DNA of 64,000 nucleotides, from contig OX031063.1 of assembly GCA_943736015.1 (NCBI GenBank), positions 19,389,501 through 19,453,500 of the forward strand, in the 5' to 3' direction. Source of the stretch: Tridacna crocea. Taxonomy: Eukaryota; Mollusca; Bivalvia; Cardiida; Cardiidae. The translations under genes were made by a program, and so were the position numbers. The notes beneath the pieces were generated by a model, which saw nothing but the letters and a program-made list of their open reading frames with translations, was not told the origin of the DNA and did not search any database. Positions 58,801 through 63,920 of the stretch are shown in pieces. Position 1 is the stretch's first letter. Every line of letters starts with the position of its first letter.

Positions 58801-61800
58801 TGTCAAAGCCCCGTTCTTGTCATTATTGTGCAAAAATTTTTACATTTTATGAACCTGCCTCACTGAAGATTCTTACTTCAGATTTTTTACTAGTTAGCTG
58901 TCTAAAGGGAGATGTGCCCTTTTTTGACTCAGAATTTTCACTTAACCATTTACCAAACAAGATGATTTTAGACTAGTTCAAATTGAAAGAATTTGCAGAC
59001 AACAAAATTAATGTGACTCAAAATTTGAAAACTTGTTTTGGGAAGGTAAGTAAACATTGTTGGAAAAGGAAAAAATGCTGGTTACCAGCATTTTCTCCTT
59101 TACCCACACTGTTGTAAGAAGGCTTCCTCCTCAGATTCATGAAAATGAGGGATTGTTTGGGAATAGGGCAGAATGTTTTTTTTTTCTGAAATCAAAAGTG
59201 CATTGGCACTTGCATGTTGTGCTCTTCTTAGGTTTTAAGAGTAATAACTCTCGGTCTATGTAGGCTAATCTGAGAAGGCACTTTACGACTACATAAATTT
59301 TTTACTATGGTAGACTTGTGCAAAACAGAATATTACATAAAAGCGGAAAGTGTCATCTTGGATCAGCCTGCAGGGTCGTTTCATATCAGATTGCCCTGAC
59401 TGCGCATTTGAGACAACACATTACGCAAATGTCTGAATGTCCCTTTTCGTGTGTTGCAGGCCACAAATGACATGTGAATTGAAGAAATGGAGTTCTATCT
59501 TGATGTGACAGAGGATAGATTATGCTATTCTCAGCCTATTTAACTCTTTTTTAAACTGCAGAATTTTTTACTATTCCAAATAGAAAGAATTTGAAGAAAA
59601 CAAATGTGGCTCAAAGGATGATTTCTGTCCTTAATAGGTTAAAAAAAATTGCGGGTAAAGGAGAAAATCCCGGTTACCAGATGCTTGTTACCAGAATTTT
59701 TTGTTTTTCCCAGTATGTTTTCAAAAGCCTTTCTCTTCGGTGTTGTTTAACTCTTTACCAAATGACAAAATTTTAGACCGTGTCCAAATTGAAAGCAACT
59801 GCAGGCAACAAAAAATGTAAGTCATAAATTGAAGTTTGTTTCCAGCGGGGTAAAAAACATTGTGGGAAAAGTAGAAAATGCTGGTTACCAGCGTTTTCTC
59901 CTTTTCCCACAATGTTTTCAAAAGGCTTCTTTCTCCGTGTCATTAAAACCAGGGCTTGTTTGGTAAAGGGTTAAACTCTGCATTTTGTGGTAAAGAGTTA
60001 ACCCTTTACTCCATAGATACTCATTTCTACGCATTGCTTGTAGGTGCCTTTGGAAAACATTGTGGCAAAAGGTGAAATTGCTCATGACGAGCAATTTCAC
60101 CTTTTGCCACAATGTTTTCTATGCTATCAAAAGGTGTCATATACAAATAAGAAACAGCTTCATCCTTGCTGTTATTTAGGGTTAATTATAGATACCATAG
60201 AAATGTCTTGCGGGGTAAAGGGTTAAGTTAATGAAAAAAAAGTCTTAGCCTGTCTTTTCAAGATTTTCAAGGTTACAAATTTGTATTTCAGAGTCAGTTC
60301 AGATTCCCCAATGAAAGCCAAGTCAAACTAACAGATACTGCTCAAAGGGTATGTGATCAATAACTATATCCACATAGAAAATCCTTTTTTTTTTTGTCTC
60401 TTATTCCTTTATACTTCATCCATTTTCACTGTATCACATTTTACAAGTAGTAAGTGTTGAATTTGGCTTCAGATAAGGATAAGACCTCTAGAGGTTTAGA
60501 ATCAAATGCTTAGAAAAAAAAAATAAACATTTTTTTTTGTCCTATTACATTTTTTATTCAGGACATTACAGTATTCTTAGCTTGGACATTACAGTATTCT
60601 TAGCTTAGCGTTTTGTCATTCTGTTTGATCTGTGCCAAGAATGAAGAAACCTTTCAGCATGATAATTATAATTGTGTCAACAACTAATTCAATAAAAATT
60701 TAAGCTGTTGTATGATGGTAAGCTGACCTCCATGATTGTGCTTTTGTACAACCCAATAGTCTGTATGGTCAACTAGGTCTTGAGTCCTCACCTGAATGCA
60801 ATGTTGGAGGGTGGGAGAATCCTGAGAAATTATATTCAAGCAGTACAGGTAGTTGAATTTAGAACGACGTTATGTCTTGTTTTACAGTTATTATATGATG
60901 GAAAGCTGACCTCTATCATTGTATTCATGTACAACCCAATAGCTTGTGATGGTCAGTTATGTCTAGAGTCCTCACCTAAGGGAAATATTAGTCACTTTCT
61001 GCACTCACCACATGCCATGATGTCAGGGGTAAGTGATTCATATTTGTTCCCTCAGTAGTTATATTGATATGAAGGATCTAACAGAACTTGGCATCTGATG
61101 TAAATTTTTCTTCTGAGAGTCTAGAAAATGGTATTACTAAATAAAAAAAAAAAATAGACTTTACGAAAATTTCTTTACCAAATGACAAAATTGTAGGCTT
61201 TTCCAAATGAAAAGCATTAGCAGAGGACAAAATAAATATGGCTCGAAAATTGAAATTTGTTTTGGGAAGGGTAAAAAGCATTGTGAGAAAAGGAGAAAAT
61301 ACTGGTAACCAGCAACTTCTCCTTTTCCTACTATGGTTTCAAAAGACTTCTTTCTCAGTGTTGTTAAAAGTCAGGATTGTGTGGTGAAGGGTTAAAGCTT
61401 TTGAAGACAATGAATTGAATGCTACTTTAACCCTTTACTCCATAGATACTCATTTCAACGCATTGCTTGTAGGAGCCTTTGGAAAACATTGTGGCAAAAG
61501 GTGAAAGTGCTCGTCACGAGCAATTTCACCTTTTGTCACAATGTTTTCTATGCTATCAAAAGGTGTCATATACACATAAAAAACGGCTTCATCCTTGCTG
61601 TTATTAAGGGTCAATTAGAGATACCATAGAAATGCCTTATGGGGTAAAGGGTTAAGGATTGGATTTGCTTTGAAAATGGAGAAAACATGAAAAGTCATAT
61701 GCCTTTCATGCCTTTGTTTCCACATTTTGATGGAAACTTTTCATGGCTTCATGTCTTCATTCTAGTACTTGATCATTAAGGTGGCTAAACTGTTTCCCGT

Positions 61801-63727
61801 TGAAAGTTTTATTTTATAGTGATTTAACATTTTGTACCATATCATCAGGTGTGATTACAATCTATCTAAGGAAAAAGGGCTTCCAAAACATTATTTGAAA
61901 GGAAGAAAAAGTTGCTTTTTTTTACTATGATTTTCTATGTTTCAGAGATCCTGTTATTAAAAAATTTGATTGGCTGTTTGTAATTTCTAACAGCAGGTAC
62001 AAATTTGAAATTTTGTCTAATATACAAATAAAGAGTTACTTTCCTGTTTCTTTGAAGGATGTGAAAGCAGTTATAACACACTCAGTCCACAGCACACTAC
62101 ATTCTCTTGGAGGAGTACAGGTTGGTAGAAATATCCTTAACCCATTACCACACAATCCCTACTTTTGACAACCCTGAGAAAGAAGCCTCTTGAAAACACT
62201 GTGGGAAAAGGAGAAAATGCCAGTAACCAGCATTTTCTCCTTTTCCCACAATGTTTTCTACCCTTCACAAAACAAATTTCAAATTTTCAGTCACTTCTAT
62301 TTTGTCATCTGCAAATGCCTTTGATCTGGACAAACCTAACATTTTGTCATTTGGGTAAAGAGTTAAATACAACTCACAGTTTTAAAGTTTTAAAGACCGT
62401 GAAGGAGAGGGCTATTGAAAGCAAAATGCTGCTTGCTTTAGGCTCATTAGTAACATGCAGTAATGAAGGGGTTTTGATTTTGAAAAATGGATCAGCGAAA
62501 GTTCATACCAAGTATTATTTACAATGACATAATGCATTCCTATCTAACAACTAGACAGTGATTTGACAATTTTTAGCTTGGCTTTTTTTTCCAAAGAAAA
62601 CTTCGAAGTATTGTAGTTCCAATGTGGTAGGTGTTGTTGTGTTCATCATCATGGTGCAAAACTTTGCAAAACCATACAATACCGACTTTTAACGACCTTA
62701 AAAAAGAAGCCCTTTGAAAACATTGTAGGAAAAGGTGAAAATGCTGGTAACCAGCATTTTCACCTTTTCCCACAATGCTTTCTACTCTTCCTAAGGCAAA
62801 TTTCAATTTTTGAGTTACATTTATTTTGTTGTCTGCAAATGCTTTGAATCTTTAAAGACATTTTTATTATTCATTACCTTTCCATTCTGAATGTGGTGTA
62901 TTGATATGTCTATAACTCCTTACCAAACGACAAAATTTTAGGTTTGTCCAAATCGAAAGCATTTGCAGACGACAAAATAAAAGTGACTGAATATTTGAAA
63001 TTTGATTTGTGAAGGGTAGAAAACATTGTGGGAAAAGGAGAAAAGGCTTGTTACCAGCAAAGGCTTCAAAAGTAGGTATTGAGTGGTAATGGGTTAAGGG
63101 AGAGCCTTAAGACACATGACCAAGTGAAAATTTTTTAGATTTGTCAGCCTTGAAAACACGTGCAGAGGACAAATCGAACATGGCTTAAATTATGTAACAT
63201 GTCTATGAAAGCATTAAAACATTATGGAAAAGGAGAAAATGCTGCTTACCAGCATTTTCTCCCTTTCCCATCAATGTTTTCAAATGTAATTTCTGTCAAG
63301 GTGTTGAAAACTCATGATTTAATGGTTACGGATTAACTCATTACAACCTGTAAACAAATTGATATAACTTTTTACAGGATGACAAATTTTTAACCCTATC
63401 CAAATTGAAAGCGTTTGCAGATGGCACTTTCGATTTTGCTCAAATGGTGGGACTTTTCTTTGATAGTGTAGAAAACGTTGTGGGAAAAGAATAAAATGCT
63501 TTTTTCCAAAGGTCATTTAAAGTCAGCATTGTGCTGTAAGGGGTTAAAAGGGTAATAAGTTGATCATCCCTCTTGTAGAACTTGCTTATATGTGTTGATT
63601 TTTTTTTTTTGTTTAATTACAGAGAATCTTTGTTTCTTTTTCAGATACTGTTTCCATTATTTGGTCAGTTAGATTTTCCTGTGAACAAGGGAGACAATAC
63701 AAAACCAGCTGTTGATACTACAGTGTG
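34764..63727 (+). CDS. NBEA: Neurobeachin/LRBA orthologue, 12 N-terminal-region exons (partial gene)
   Basis: Exons 34764-34868, 37785-37911, 39251-39351, 45417-45512, 49421-49542, 51097-51223, 57519-57638, 58533-58679, 60292-60348, 60888-61028, 62058-62120 and 63645-63727 keep one frame over 1289 nt with GT-AG borders throughout. They follow the order of animal neurobeachin: the LVGGEFD start, [74 protein letters not shown]. The middle exons (49421-58679) encode the concanavalin-A-like fold. The family comprises large BEACH-WD40 scaffold proteins for membrane and receptor trafficking; invertebrates usually have one gene for NBEA and LRBA. The start codon lies upstream and was not found; the BEACH domain lies beyond the window. 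No premature stop or missing exon is seen. Confidence 0.95.
34950..35340. mobile_element. Family C/D palindromic element, uninterrupted
   Basis: Starts around GAGTGGCTGCATGCCACTC, continues AAAATATTACCGATGGTG and holds a single TTAA at about 35069 followed by CCCTTTCTGTGAGG. It is the empty counterpart of the R540-filled copy at 19650-21060. Confidence 0.7.
35589..35823 (-). mobile_element. H229-A hairpin element
   Basis: 235 bp, both TTAA; core CTGGTTACCAG. Confidence 0.9.
35824..36127. other. No feature recognised
   Basis: Intronic host sequence. Confidence 0.4.
36128..36284 (+). mobile_element. Degraded H229-A
   Basis: Left end GCTTTACCACACAGTC, shortened stem around CTGGTAAACATC; the right part is missing. 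Confidence 0.6.
36285..36514 (+). mobile_element. H229-A hairpin element
   Basis: 230 bp; left end TCAA, right TTAA; core CTGGTAACTAG. Confidence 0.9.
36645..36745 (+). pseudogene. Decayed duplicate of NBEA exon b
   Basis: From about 36645 the sequence matches the end of the intron and the first 50 nt of exon b (37785), including AAAAAGAGCAGGAGAAAC. The acceptor ACAG of the true exon is ACAT here, and one base is missing. Similarity fades after about 36720. It is not in the spliced frame. Confidence 0.78.
37305..37755. mobile_element. 451-bp fold-back element next to NBEA exon b
   Basis: Arms 37305-37522 and 37537-37755 (about 218 nt each) are near-perfect inverse copies around a 14-nt spacer. 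ATTTG at 37300-37304 and 37756-37760 is the target duplication. It ends 29 bp before exon b, and its transcript would form a long double-stranded stem. Each arm has a 70-72-codon open frame reading outward, which I do not take as a gene. Confidence 0.92.
37785..37911 (+). CDS. NBEA: NBEA exon b
   Basis: Begins [11 protein letters not shown], ends phase 1 at GTAATA. Acceptor CATTACAG. Confidence 0.94.
37970..38198 (-). mobile_element. H229-A hairpin element
   Basis: 229 bp, both TTAA; inserted in family B. Right TTAA shared with the next copy. Confidence 0.9.
38195..38403 (-). mobile_element. H229-A hairpin element, tandem
   Basis: 209 bp; shortened near the right end but both TTAA present and the stem well paired. 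Confidence 0.9.
38457..38662 (+). mobile_element. H229-A, left stem arm deleted
   Basis: Left TTAA intact; the stem begins at TGTTGGTAACCAG, so most of the left arm is gone. Right end decayed. Confidence 0.75.
38674..38806. repeat. Dispersed repeat E, copy 2 (inverted)
   Basis: Reverse counterpart of 30916-31084. Confidence 0.65.
38850..38985 (+). repeat. Possible tRNA-derived SINE head
   Basis: CCTGGGTAGCTCATTGG resembles a pol III A-box head. The B-box is unclear, so this is tentative. Confidence 0.3.
39060..39235 (+). repeat. Dispersed repeat F, copy 1
   Basis: Shares TGCAGGCTAATCC, CGACTACAT and the GTAGACTTG...CAGAAAA block with 59250-59475. It stops 15 bp before exon c. Confidence 0.6.
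39251..39351 (+). CDS. NBEA: NBEA exon c
   Basis: Completes the phase-1 codon and reads [20 protein letters not shown]; ends phase 0. Confidence 0.94.
39388..39616 (-). mobile_element. Degraded H229-A
   Basis: Begins 37 bp after exon c. Core CTGGTTGCCAA; right end GGTAAAGGGTCAA. Confidence 0.75.
39617..39718 (+). mobile_element. H229-A 5' portion
   Basis: Stem complete (core CTGGTAACCCAG, one extra C); truncated at 39718 by the SINE-like sequence. Confidence 0.75.
39719..39950 (+). repeat. tRNA-related SINE candidate
   Basis: GGCAGGGTAGCTCTGTGG with a later GGTTAATACC resembles A and B boxes 50 nt apart. No full cloverleaf, so not a tRNA gene. Confidence 0.4.
39955..41611 (-). mobile_element. 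H229-A split by a satellite element
   Basis: TTAA at 39955-39958 and 41608-41611. The right stem arm is cut after CTCCTTTT and resumes CAACAGTGTTTTC at 41544. Confidence 0.88.
40116..41543 (+). mobile_element. TCTTGTT-tail element 3 with eight exact 156-bp repeats
   Basis: ATACGCCCGTC near the start pairs with GACGGGCGTAT near the end; a GGGCGGGCGG-rich stretch lies at 40157-40212. TCCGG-type markers fall at 40225, 40381, 40537, 40693, 40849, 41005, 41161, 41317 and 41473, each exactly 156 bp apart. It ends with a GCGACAATTTGCCGC hairpin plus TCTTGTT. Confidence 0.85.
41943..42170 (+). mobile_element. H229-A hairpin element
   Basis: 228 bp, both TTAA; core CTGGTAACCTG. Right TTAA shared with an inverted neighbour. 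Confidence 0.9.
42167..42395 (-). mobile_element. H229-A hairpin element
   Basis: 229 bp; tail-to-tail with the previous copy through one TTAA. Confidence 0.92.
42474..42706 (+). mobile_element. H229-A hairpin element
   Basis: 233 bp, both TTAA. Both arms carry an extra A/T (GAAAAAATGC / GCATTTTTTCC), another matched change. Confidence 0.9.
42730..43100. mobile_element. Degraded H229 cluster
   Basis: Pieces of at least two copies: a stem start at about 42750, a left end CTACTGCACAATCC at 42918, and stem arms around GAAGTGGTAACC at 43030. Confidence 0.5.
43208..43431 (+). mobile_element. H229-A hairpin element
   Basis: 224 bp; left end TTTA-GCCC, right TTAA. Core CTGATAACCAG; right stem slightly decayed. 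Confidence 0.85.
43687..43914 (-). mobile_element. H229-A, diverged
   Basis: Both ends recognisable; core CTTGAGACCAG; right end GTAAAGGGTCAA. Confidence 0.75.
43915..44085 (-). mobile_element. H229 partial
   Basis: Core CTTAATACCAG like its neighbour, so probably a diverged sub-lineage; left end missing. Confidence 0.6.
44212..44429 (-). mobile_element. H229-A hairpin element, decayed ends
   Basis: Stem nearly perfect with CTGGTTACCAG; ends lack TTAA. Confidence 0.82.
44605..44832 (-). mobile_element. H229-A hairpin element
   Basis: Right TTAA at 44829; left TCAG. Core CTGTAACCAG has lost one base. Confidence 0.88.
44908..45340. mobile_element. Two decayed H229 copies
   Basis: 44908-45116 (minus) has a strongly eroded stem. 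45124-45340 (plus) keeps the left TTAA and a core CTGGTAACCAG but lost part of the left arm. Confidence 0.6.
45417..45512 (+). CDS. NBEA: NBEA exon d
   Basis: 32 codons with [18 protein letters not shown]; phase 0 at both ends; acceptor TTTCCAG. Confidence 0.94.
45670..45885 (+). mobile_element. Degraded H229
   Basis: Weak stem around TTGGTAACCAG; ends decayed. Confidence 0.5.
45978..46204 (+). mobile_element. H229-A hairpin element
   Basis: 227 bp, both TTAA; right TTAA shared with the next copy. Confidence 0.9.
46201..46391 (-). mobile_element. H229-A with right stem arm deleted
   Basis: Sequence jumps from CTGGTTACC to AAAAAGGCTTC, removing one arm. Confidence 0.82.
46632..46863 (-). 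mobile_element. H229-A with CTTGTTACAAG centre
   Basis: The core carries paired changes relative to CTGGTTACCAG; stem otherwise perfect. Confidence 0.88.
46864..47330. mobile_element. Three adjoining H229 pieces
   Basis: A long-side fragment at 46864-46920; a plus copy at 46922-47100 truncated on the right; a minus copy at 47103-47330 with core TGGTTTTACCA. The last two stems are largely intact. Confidence 0.7.
47331..47436 (-). mobile_element. H229 stem remnant
   Basis: Short remnant around CTAGTTACCAG with most of the right arm lost. Confidence 0.5.
47437..47667 (-). mobile_element. H229-A hairpin element
   Basis: Ends ATAA and TTGA instead of TTAA; core CCGGTTACCAG. Confidence 0.85.
47868..48096 (-). 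mobile_element. H229-A hairpin element
   Basis: 229 bp, both TTAA; core CTGGTTACAAG with one mismatch. A stem piece of another copy follows at 48097-48165. Confidence 0.9.
48370..48808. mobile_element. H229 cluster: fragment, plus copy, partial minus copy
   Basis: 48372-48427 is a long-side fragment. 48428-48649 is a plus copy with core CTGGTATCCAG. 48655-48808 is a minus partial copy with core CAGGTTACCAG. Confidence 0.7.
48988..49216 (+). mobile_element. H229-A hairpin element
   Basis: 229 bp, both TTAA; well-paired stem. Confidence 0.92.
49421..49542 (+). CDS. NBEA: NBEA exon e
   Basis: Reads [20 protein letters not shown]; start of the concanavalin-A-like fold; ends phase 2 at GTAAAT. 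Confidence 0.93.
49557..49785 (-). mobile_element. H229-G hairpin element, 15 bp after exon e
   Basis: 229 bp, both TTAA; core CTCGTCATGAA centred at 49697, 140 and 88 nt from the ends. Confidence 0.92.
49782..50011 (-). mobile_element. H229-A in tandem with an H229-G
   Basis: Left TTAA shared with the subfamily G copy; right end GGTAAAGGAATAA. Confidence 0.88.
50012..50456. other. No feature recognised
   Basis: Intronic host sequence; no repeat identified. Confidence 0.4.
50457..50685 (+). mobile_element. H229-A hairpin element
   Basis: 229 bp, both TTAA; core CTGGTATCCAG. Confidence 0.92.
50682..51060 (+). mobile_element. Two decayed H229 copies following in tandem
   Basis: 50682-50914 shares its left TTAA with the previous copy and has an eroded stem. 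50911-51060 lost almost the whole stem (only TTGTGGGAATTTTCTACC). They end about 36 bp before exon f. Confidence 0.7.
51097..51223 (+). CDS. NBEA: NBEA exon f
   Basis: Reads [19 protein letters not shown] and [17 protein letters not shown]; ends phase 0 at GTGAGT. Confidence 0.95.
51240..51322. repeat. 17-bp minisatellite, left part
   Basis: Variants of GTGGTCACATCATGTTA. The array continues at 54736-55376 after the TTAA element. Confidence 0.8.
51634..52062 (+). CDS. THAP-domain protein of the TTAA element (damaged)
   Basis: About 142 codons open. Residues 1-90 follow the THAP zinc-finger order: first Cys (NCAAYG), FKFPK, W, then CLKHF (C-X2-H) and the closing [10 protein letters not shown]. 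The second Cys of CX2-4C is replaced by Phe (CAAYGF), so zinc binding is probably lost. After about residue 118 the frame probably runs into intron or non-coding sequence (possible donor GTCGGTAA near 51992). THAP domains bind DNA in transposases and derived host factors. It is most likely the 5' exon of a dead transposase. Confidence 0.7.
   Translation: MVNCAAYGFNVESGTHRISMFKFPKELKRRKLWIQRLNRGRTVTEDFVPSVHSKLCLKHFEDSQFLISPKLVKEVGYRNFRLRLKPDAVPTLFETASRNKIGHKTDIPQWQSPKRKTNIRSVIPLIVFRNILSISRSTFWTK
52115..52340 (-). mobile_element. H229-A nested in the THAP element
   Basis: 226 bp, both TTAA; core TTGGTTACCAG. Confidence 0.9.
52341..52868 (-). mobile_element. Decayed H229 pieces in the THAP element
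   Basis: 52345-52490 keeps a reduced stem (GAAAATCTTAGCATTTTC). About 52560-52625 is a right-end piece. 52628-52868 keeps the long side but lost the stem. Confidence 0.6.
53180..53445 (+). mobile_element. H229, decayed, plus a second end
   Basis: The plus copy runs to TTAA at about 53393 with core TGCTGACCAGCA. Directly after it CCCTTTCCCAGACGGCAAA starts another, truncated copy. Confidence 0.65.
53511..53765 (+). mobile_element. H229-A with expanded centre
   Basis: 255 bp, both TTAA. The stem is replaced by AGTAACCAGCTACC / AGTAACCTAGTAACC-type sequence, a local duplication. Confidence 0.8.
53766..54300. other. Interior of the THAP element, no clear coding
   Basis: Short ORFs without recognisable transposase motifs; (TTA)n tract at about 54167-54191. 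Confidence 0.4.
54736..55376. repeat. 17-bp minisatellite array, main part
   Basis: About 35 imperfect units of GTGGTCACATCATGTTA and variants GTGGTCAGGTTATGTTA and GTGGTCATATCATGTTA, with a higher-order pattern of roughly four units in places. Confidence 0.88.
55410..55534 (+). mobile_element. H229-A left part, cut by the next copy
   Basis: Stem complete (GGTTACC core); the element stops where another H229 inserted at TTAA 55535. Confidence 0.78.
55535..55763 (+). mobile_element. H229-A with CTTGTAACAAG centre
   Basis: 229 bp; left TTAA, right CTAA. Paired core changes relative to the consensus. Confidence 0.9.
55764..56077. other. No feature recognised
   Basis: Intronic host sequence. 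Confidence 0.4.
56078..56254 (-). mobile_element. Degraded H229
   Basis: Core CTGGTTACCAG with a shortened left arm; right end shared with the next copy. Confidence 0.7.
56252..56480 (-). mobile_element. H229-A hairpin element
   Basis: 229 bp, both TTAA; ends CCCTTTCCC / GGGAAAGGG; core CTGGTTGCCAG. Confidence 0.92.
56627..56846 (-). mobile_element. H229-A hairpin element, ends decayed
   Basis: Left end TTCTCTACCACACTGC; stem well paired. Confidence 0.82.
56847..57195. other. H229 scrap and unassigned sequence
   Basis: About 56890-57000 has H229 left-end traces. ATATTGATGAAATATTTTTC at 57030 is locally palindromic. Confidence 0.4.
57196..57430. mobile_element. Family C/D palindromic element, copy 3
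   Basis: GGTAATATTTTCACTC pairs with the AAAATATTACCGATGATG arm; the flanking TGTACTGGATTTTGATAAAG is the inverse of the 35100 copy. Confidence 0.7.
57519..57638 (+). CDS. NBEA: NBEA exon g
   Basis: 40 codons, [13 protein letters not shown] and [10 protein letters not shown]; phase 0 both ends. Confidence 0.95.
57746..57967 (+). mobile_element. H229-A hairpin element
   Basis: Left end TTAC, right TTAA; core CTGGTAACCTG; about 107 bp after exon g. Confidence 0.85.
58134..58361 (+). mobile_element. H229-A hairpin element
   Basis: 228 bp, both TTAA; near-consensus stem. Confidence 0.92.
58533..58679 (+). CDS. NBEA: NBEA exon h
   Basis: 49 codons, [13 protein letters not shown] and [17 protein letters not shown]; closes the concanavalin-A-like fold; phase 0. 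Confidence 0.95.
58755..58940 (+). mobile_element. TCTTGTT-type element fragment
   Basis: Starts AACTTGGCTGTTTCTG like the 33582 element; the 3' end is replaced by an H229 copy. Confidence 0.45.
58942..59169 (-). mobile_element. H229-A hairpin element
   Basis: Left TTAA; right end GGGAATAGGGCAG decayed. Confidence 0.88.
59250..59475 (-). repeat. Dispersed repeat F, copy 2
   Basis: Contains TGTAGGCTAATCTGAGAAGG and, inverted, the GGACATTTGCGTAA-type block of copy 1. Confidence 0.55.
59540..59750 (-). mobile_element. H229, diverged
   Basis: 211 bp with TTAA at both ends; the centre is a duplicated CGGTTACCAG / TTGTTACCAG. Confidence 0.75.
59747..59974 (-). mobile_element. H229-A hairpin element
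   Basis: 228 bp; shares its left TTAA with the previous copy; core CTGGTTACCAG. Confidence 0.9.
59998..60226 (+). mobile_element. H229-G hairpin element
   Basis: 229 bp, both TTAA; centre at 60086, 88 nt from the left end; core CTCATGACGAG. Confidence 0.92.
60292..60348 (+). CDS. NBEA: NBEA exon i
   Basis: 19 codons, [15 protein letters not shown]; phase 0 both ends. Confidence 0.9.
60349..60704. other. No feature recognised
   Basis: Intronic; TTACAGTATTCTTAGCTT is duplicated in tandem at about 60565-60607. Confidence 0.45.
60705..60803 (+). pseudogene. Decayed duplicate of NBEA exon j
   Basis: Closely matches exon j (60888) over about 98 nt (TATGATGG, AAGCTGACCTC, TACAACCCAATAG, GAGTCCTCACCT). 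A missing base after TGT shifts the frame into TAG, and the pyrimidine tract before its AG is poor. Confidence 0.85.
60888..61028 (+). CDS. NBEA: NBEA exon j
   Basis: 47 codons, [17 protein letters not shown] and [10 protein letters not shown]; phase 0 both ends. Confidence 0.94.
61167..61395 (-). mobile_element. H229-A hairpin element
   Basis: Right TTAA; left end TTTCTTTACC decayed; right stem reads CAACTTCTCC. Confidence 0.85.
61427..61655 (+). mobile_element. H229-G hairpin element
   Basis: 229 bp, both TTAA; centre at 61515, 88 nt from the left end; core CTCGTCACGAG. Confidence 0.92.
61656..62057. other. No feature recognised
   Basis: Intronic host sequence. Confidence 0.4.
62058..62120 (+). 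CDS. NBEA: NBEA exon k
   Basis: 21 codons, [19 protein letters not shown]; phase 0 both ends; atypical acceptor TTTGAAG. Confidence 0.93.
62137..62366 (+). mobile_element. H229-A hairpin element, 16 bp after exon k
   Basis: 230 bp, both TTAA; core CAGTAACCAG. Confidence 0.9.
62367..62665. other. Unassigned, with a TCTTGTT-type fragment start
   Basis: TTAGCTTGGCTTTTTTTTCC at about 62574 resembles the start of the 33582-type element; otherwise nothing seen. Confidence 0.4.
62666..62855 (+). mobile_element. H229-A with GGTGAAAATG / CATTTTCACC stem
   Basis: The stem carries the T/A change on both arms seen in subfamily G while keeping the CTGGTAACCAG centre. Ends decayed. Confidence 0.85.
62912..63097 (-). 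mobile_element. H229-A with right stem arm deleted
   Basis: 186 bp; right TTAA. Sequence jumps from CTTGTTACCAGC to AAAGGCTTC. Confidence 0.85.
63110..63548 (-). mobile_element. Two decayed H229 copies
   Basis: 63110-63336 keeps a stem around CTGCTTACCAGC. 63370-63548 lost its right arm and ends GTAAGGGGTTAA. Confidence 0.65.
63645..63727 (+). CDS. NBEA: NBEA exon l
   Basis: Reads [16 protein letters not shown]; ends phase 2 at GTAGGT. Last exon in the window. Confidence 0.92.
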
Positions 63728-63920
63728 GTAGGTTATATTTTACTATCTTTTTAATGCACGCTAAAAGTTTAATGTAACATTGATTATTTTAGCATGTGAT
63801 AACTCGAATATACTTGATTATTTAGAAATATCTGATGGATTAGGGTGGTCCATTGAGAAAAAGAGTAGTACAGTAGGAGTTGTGATTGCTAATCATACTT
63901 TTTCTAGAAGGAATGTTACT

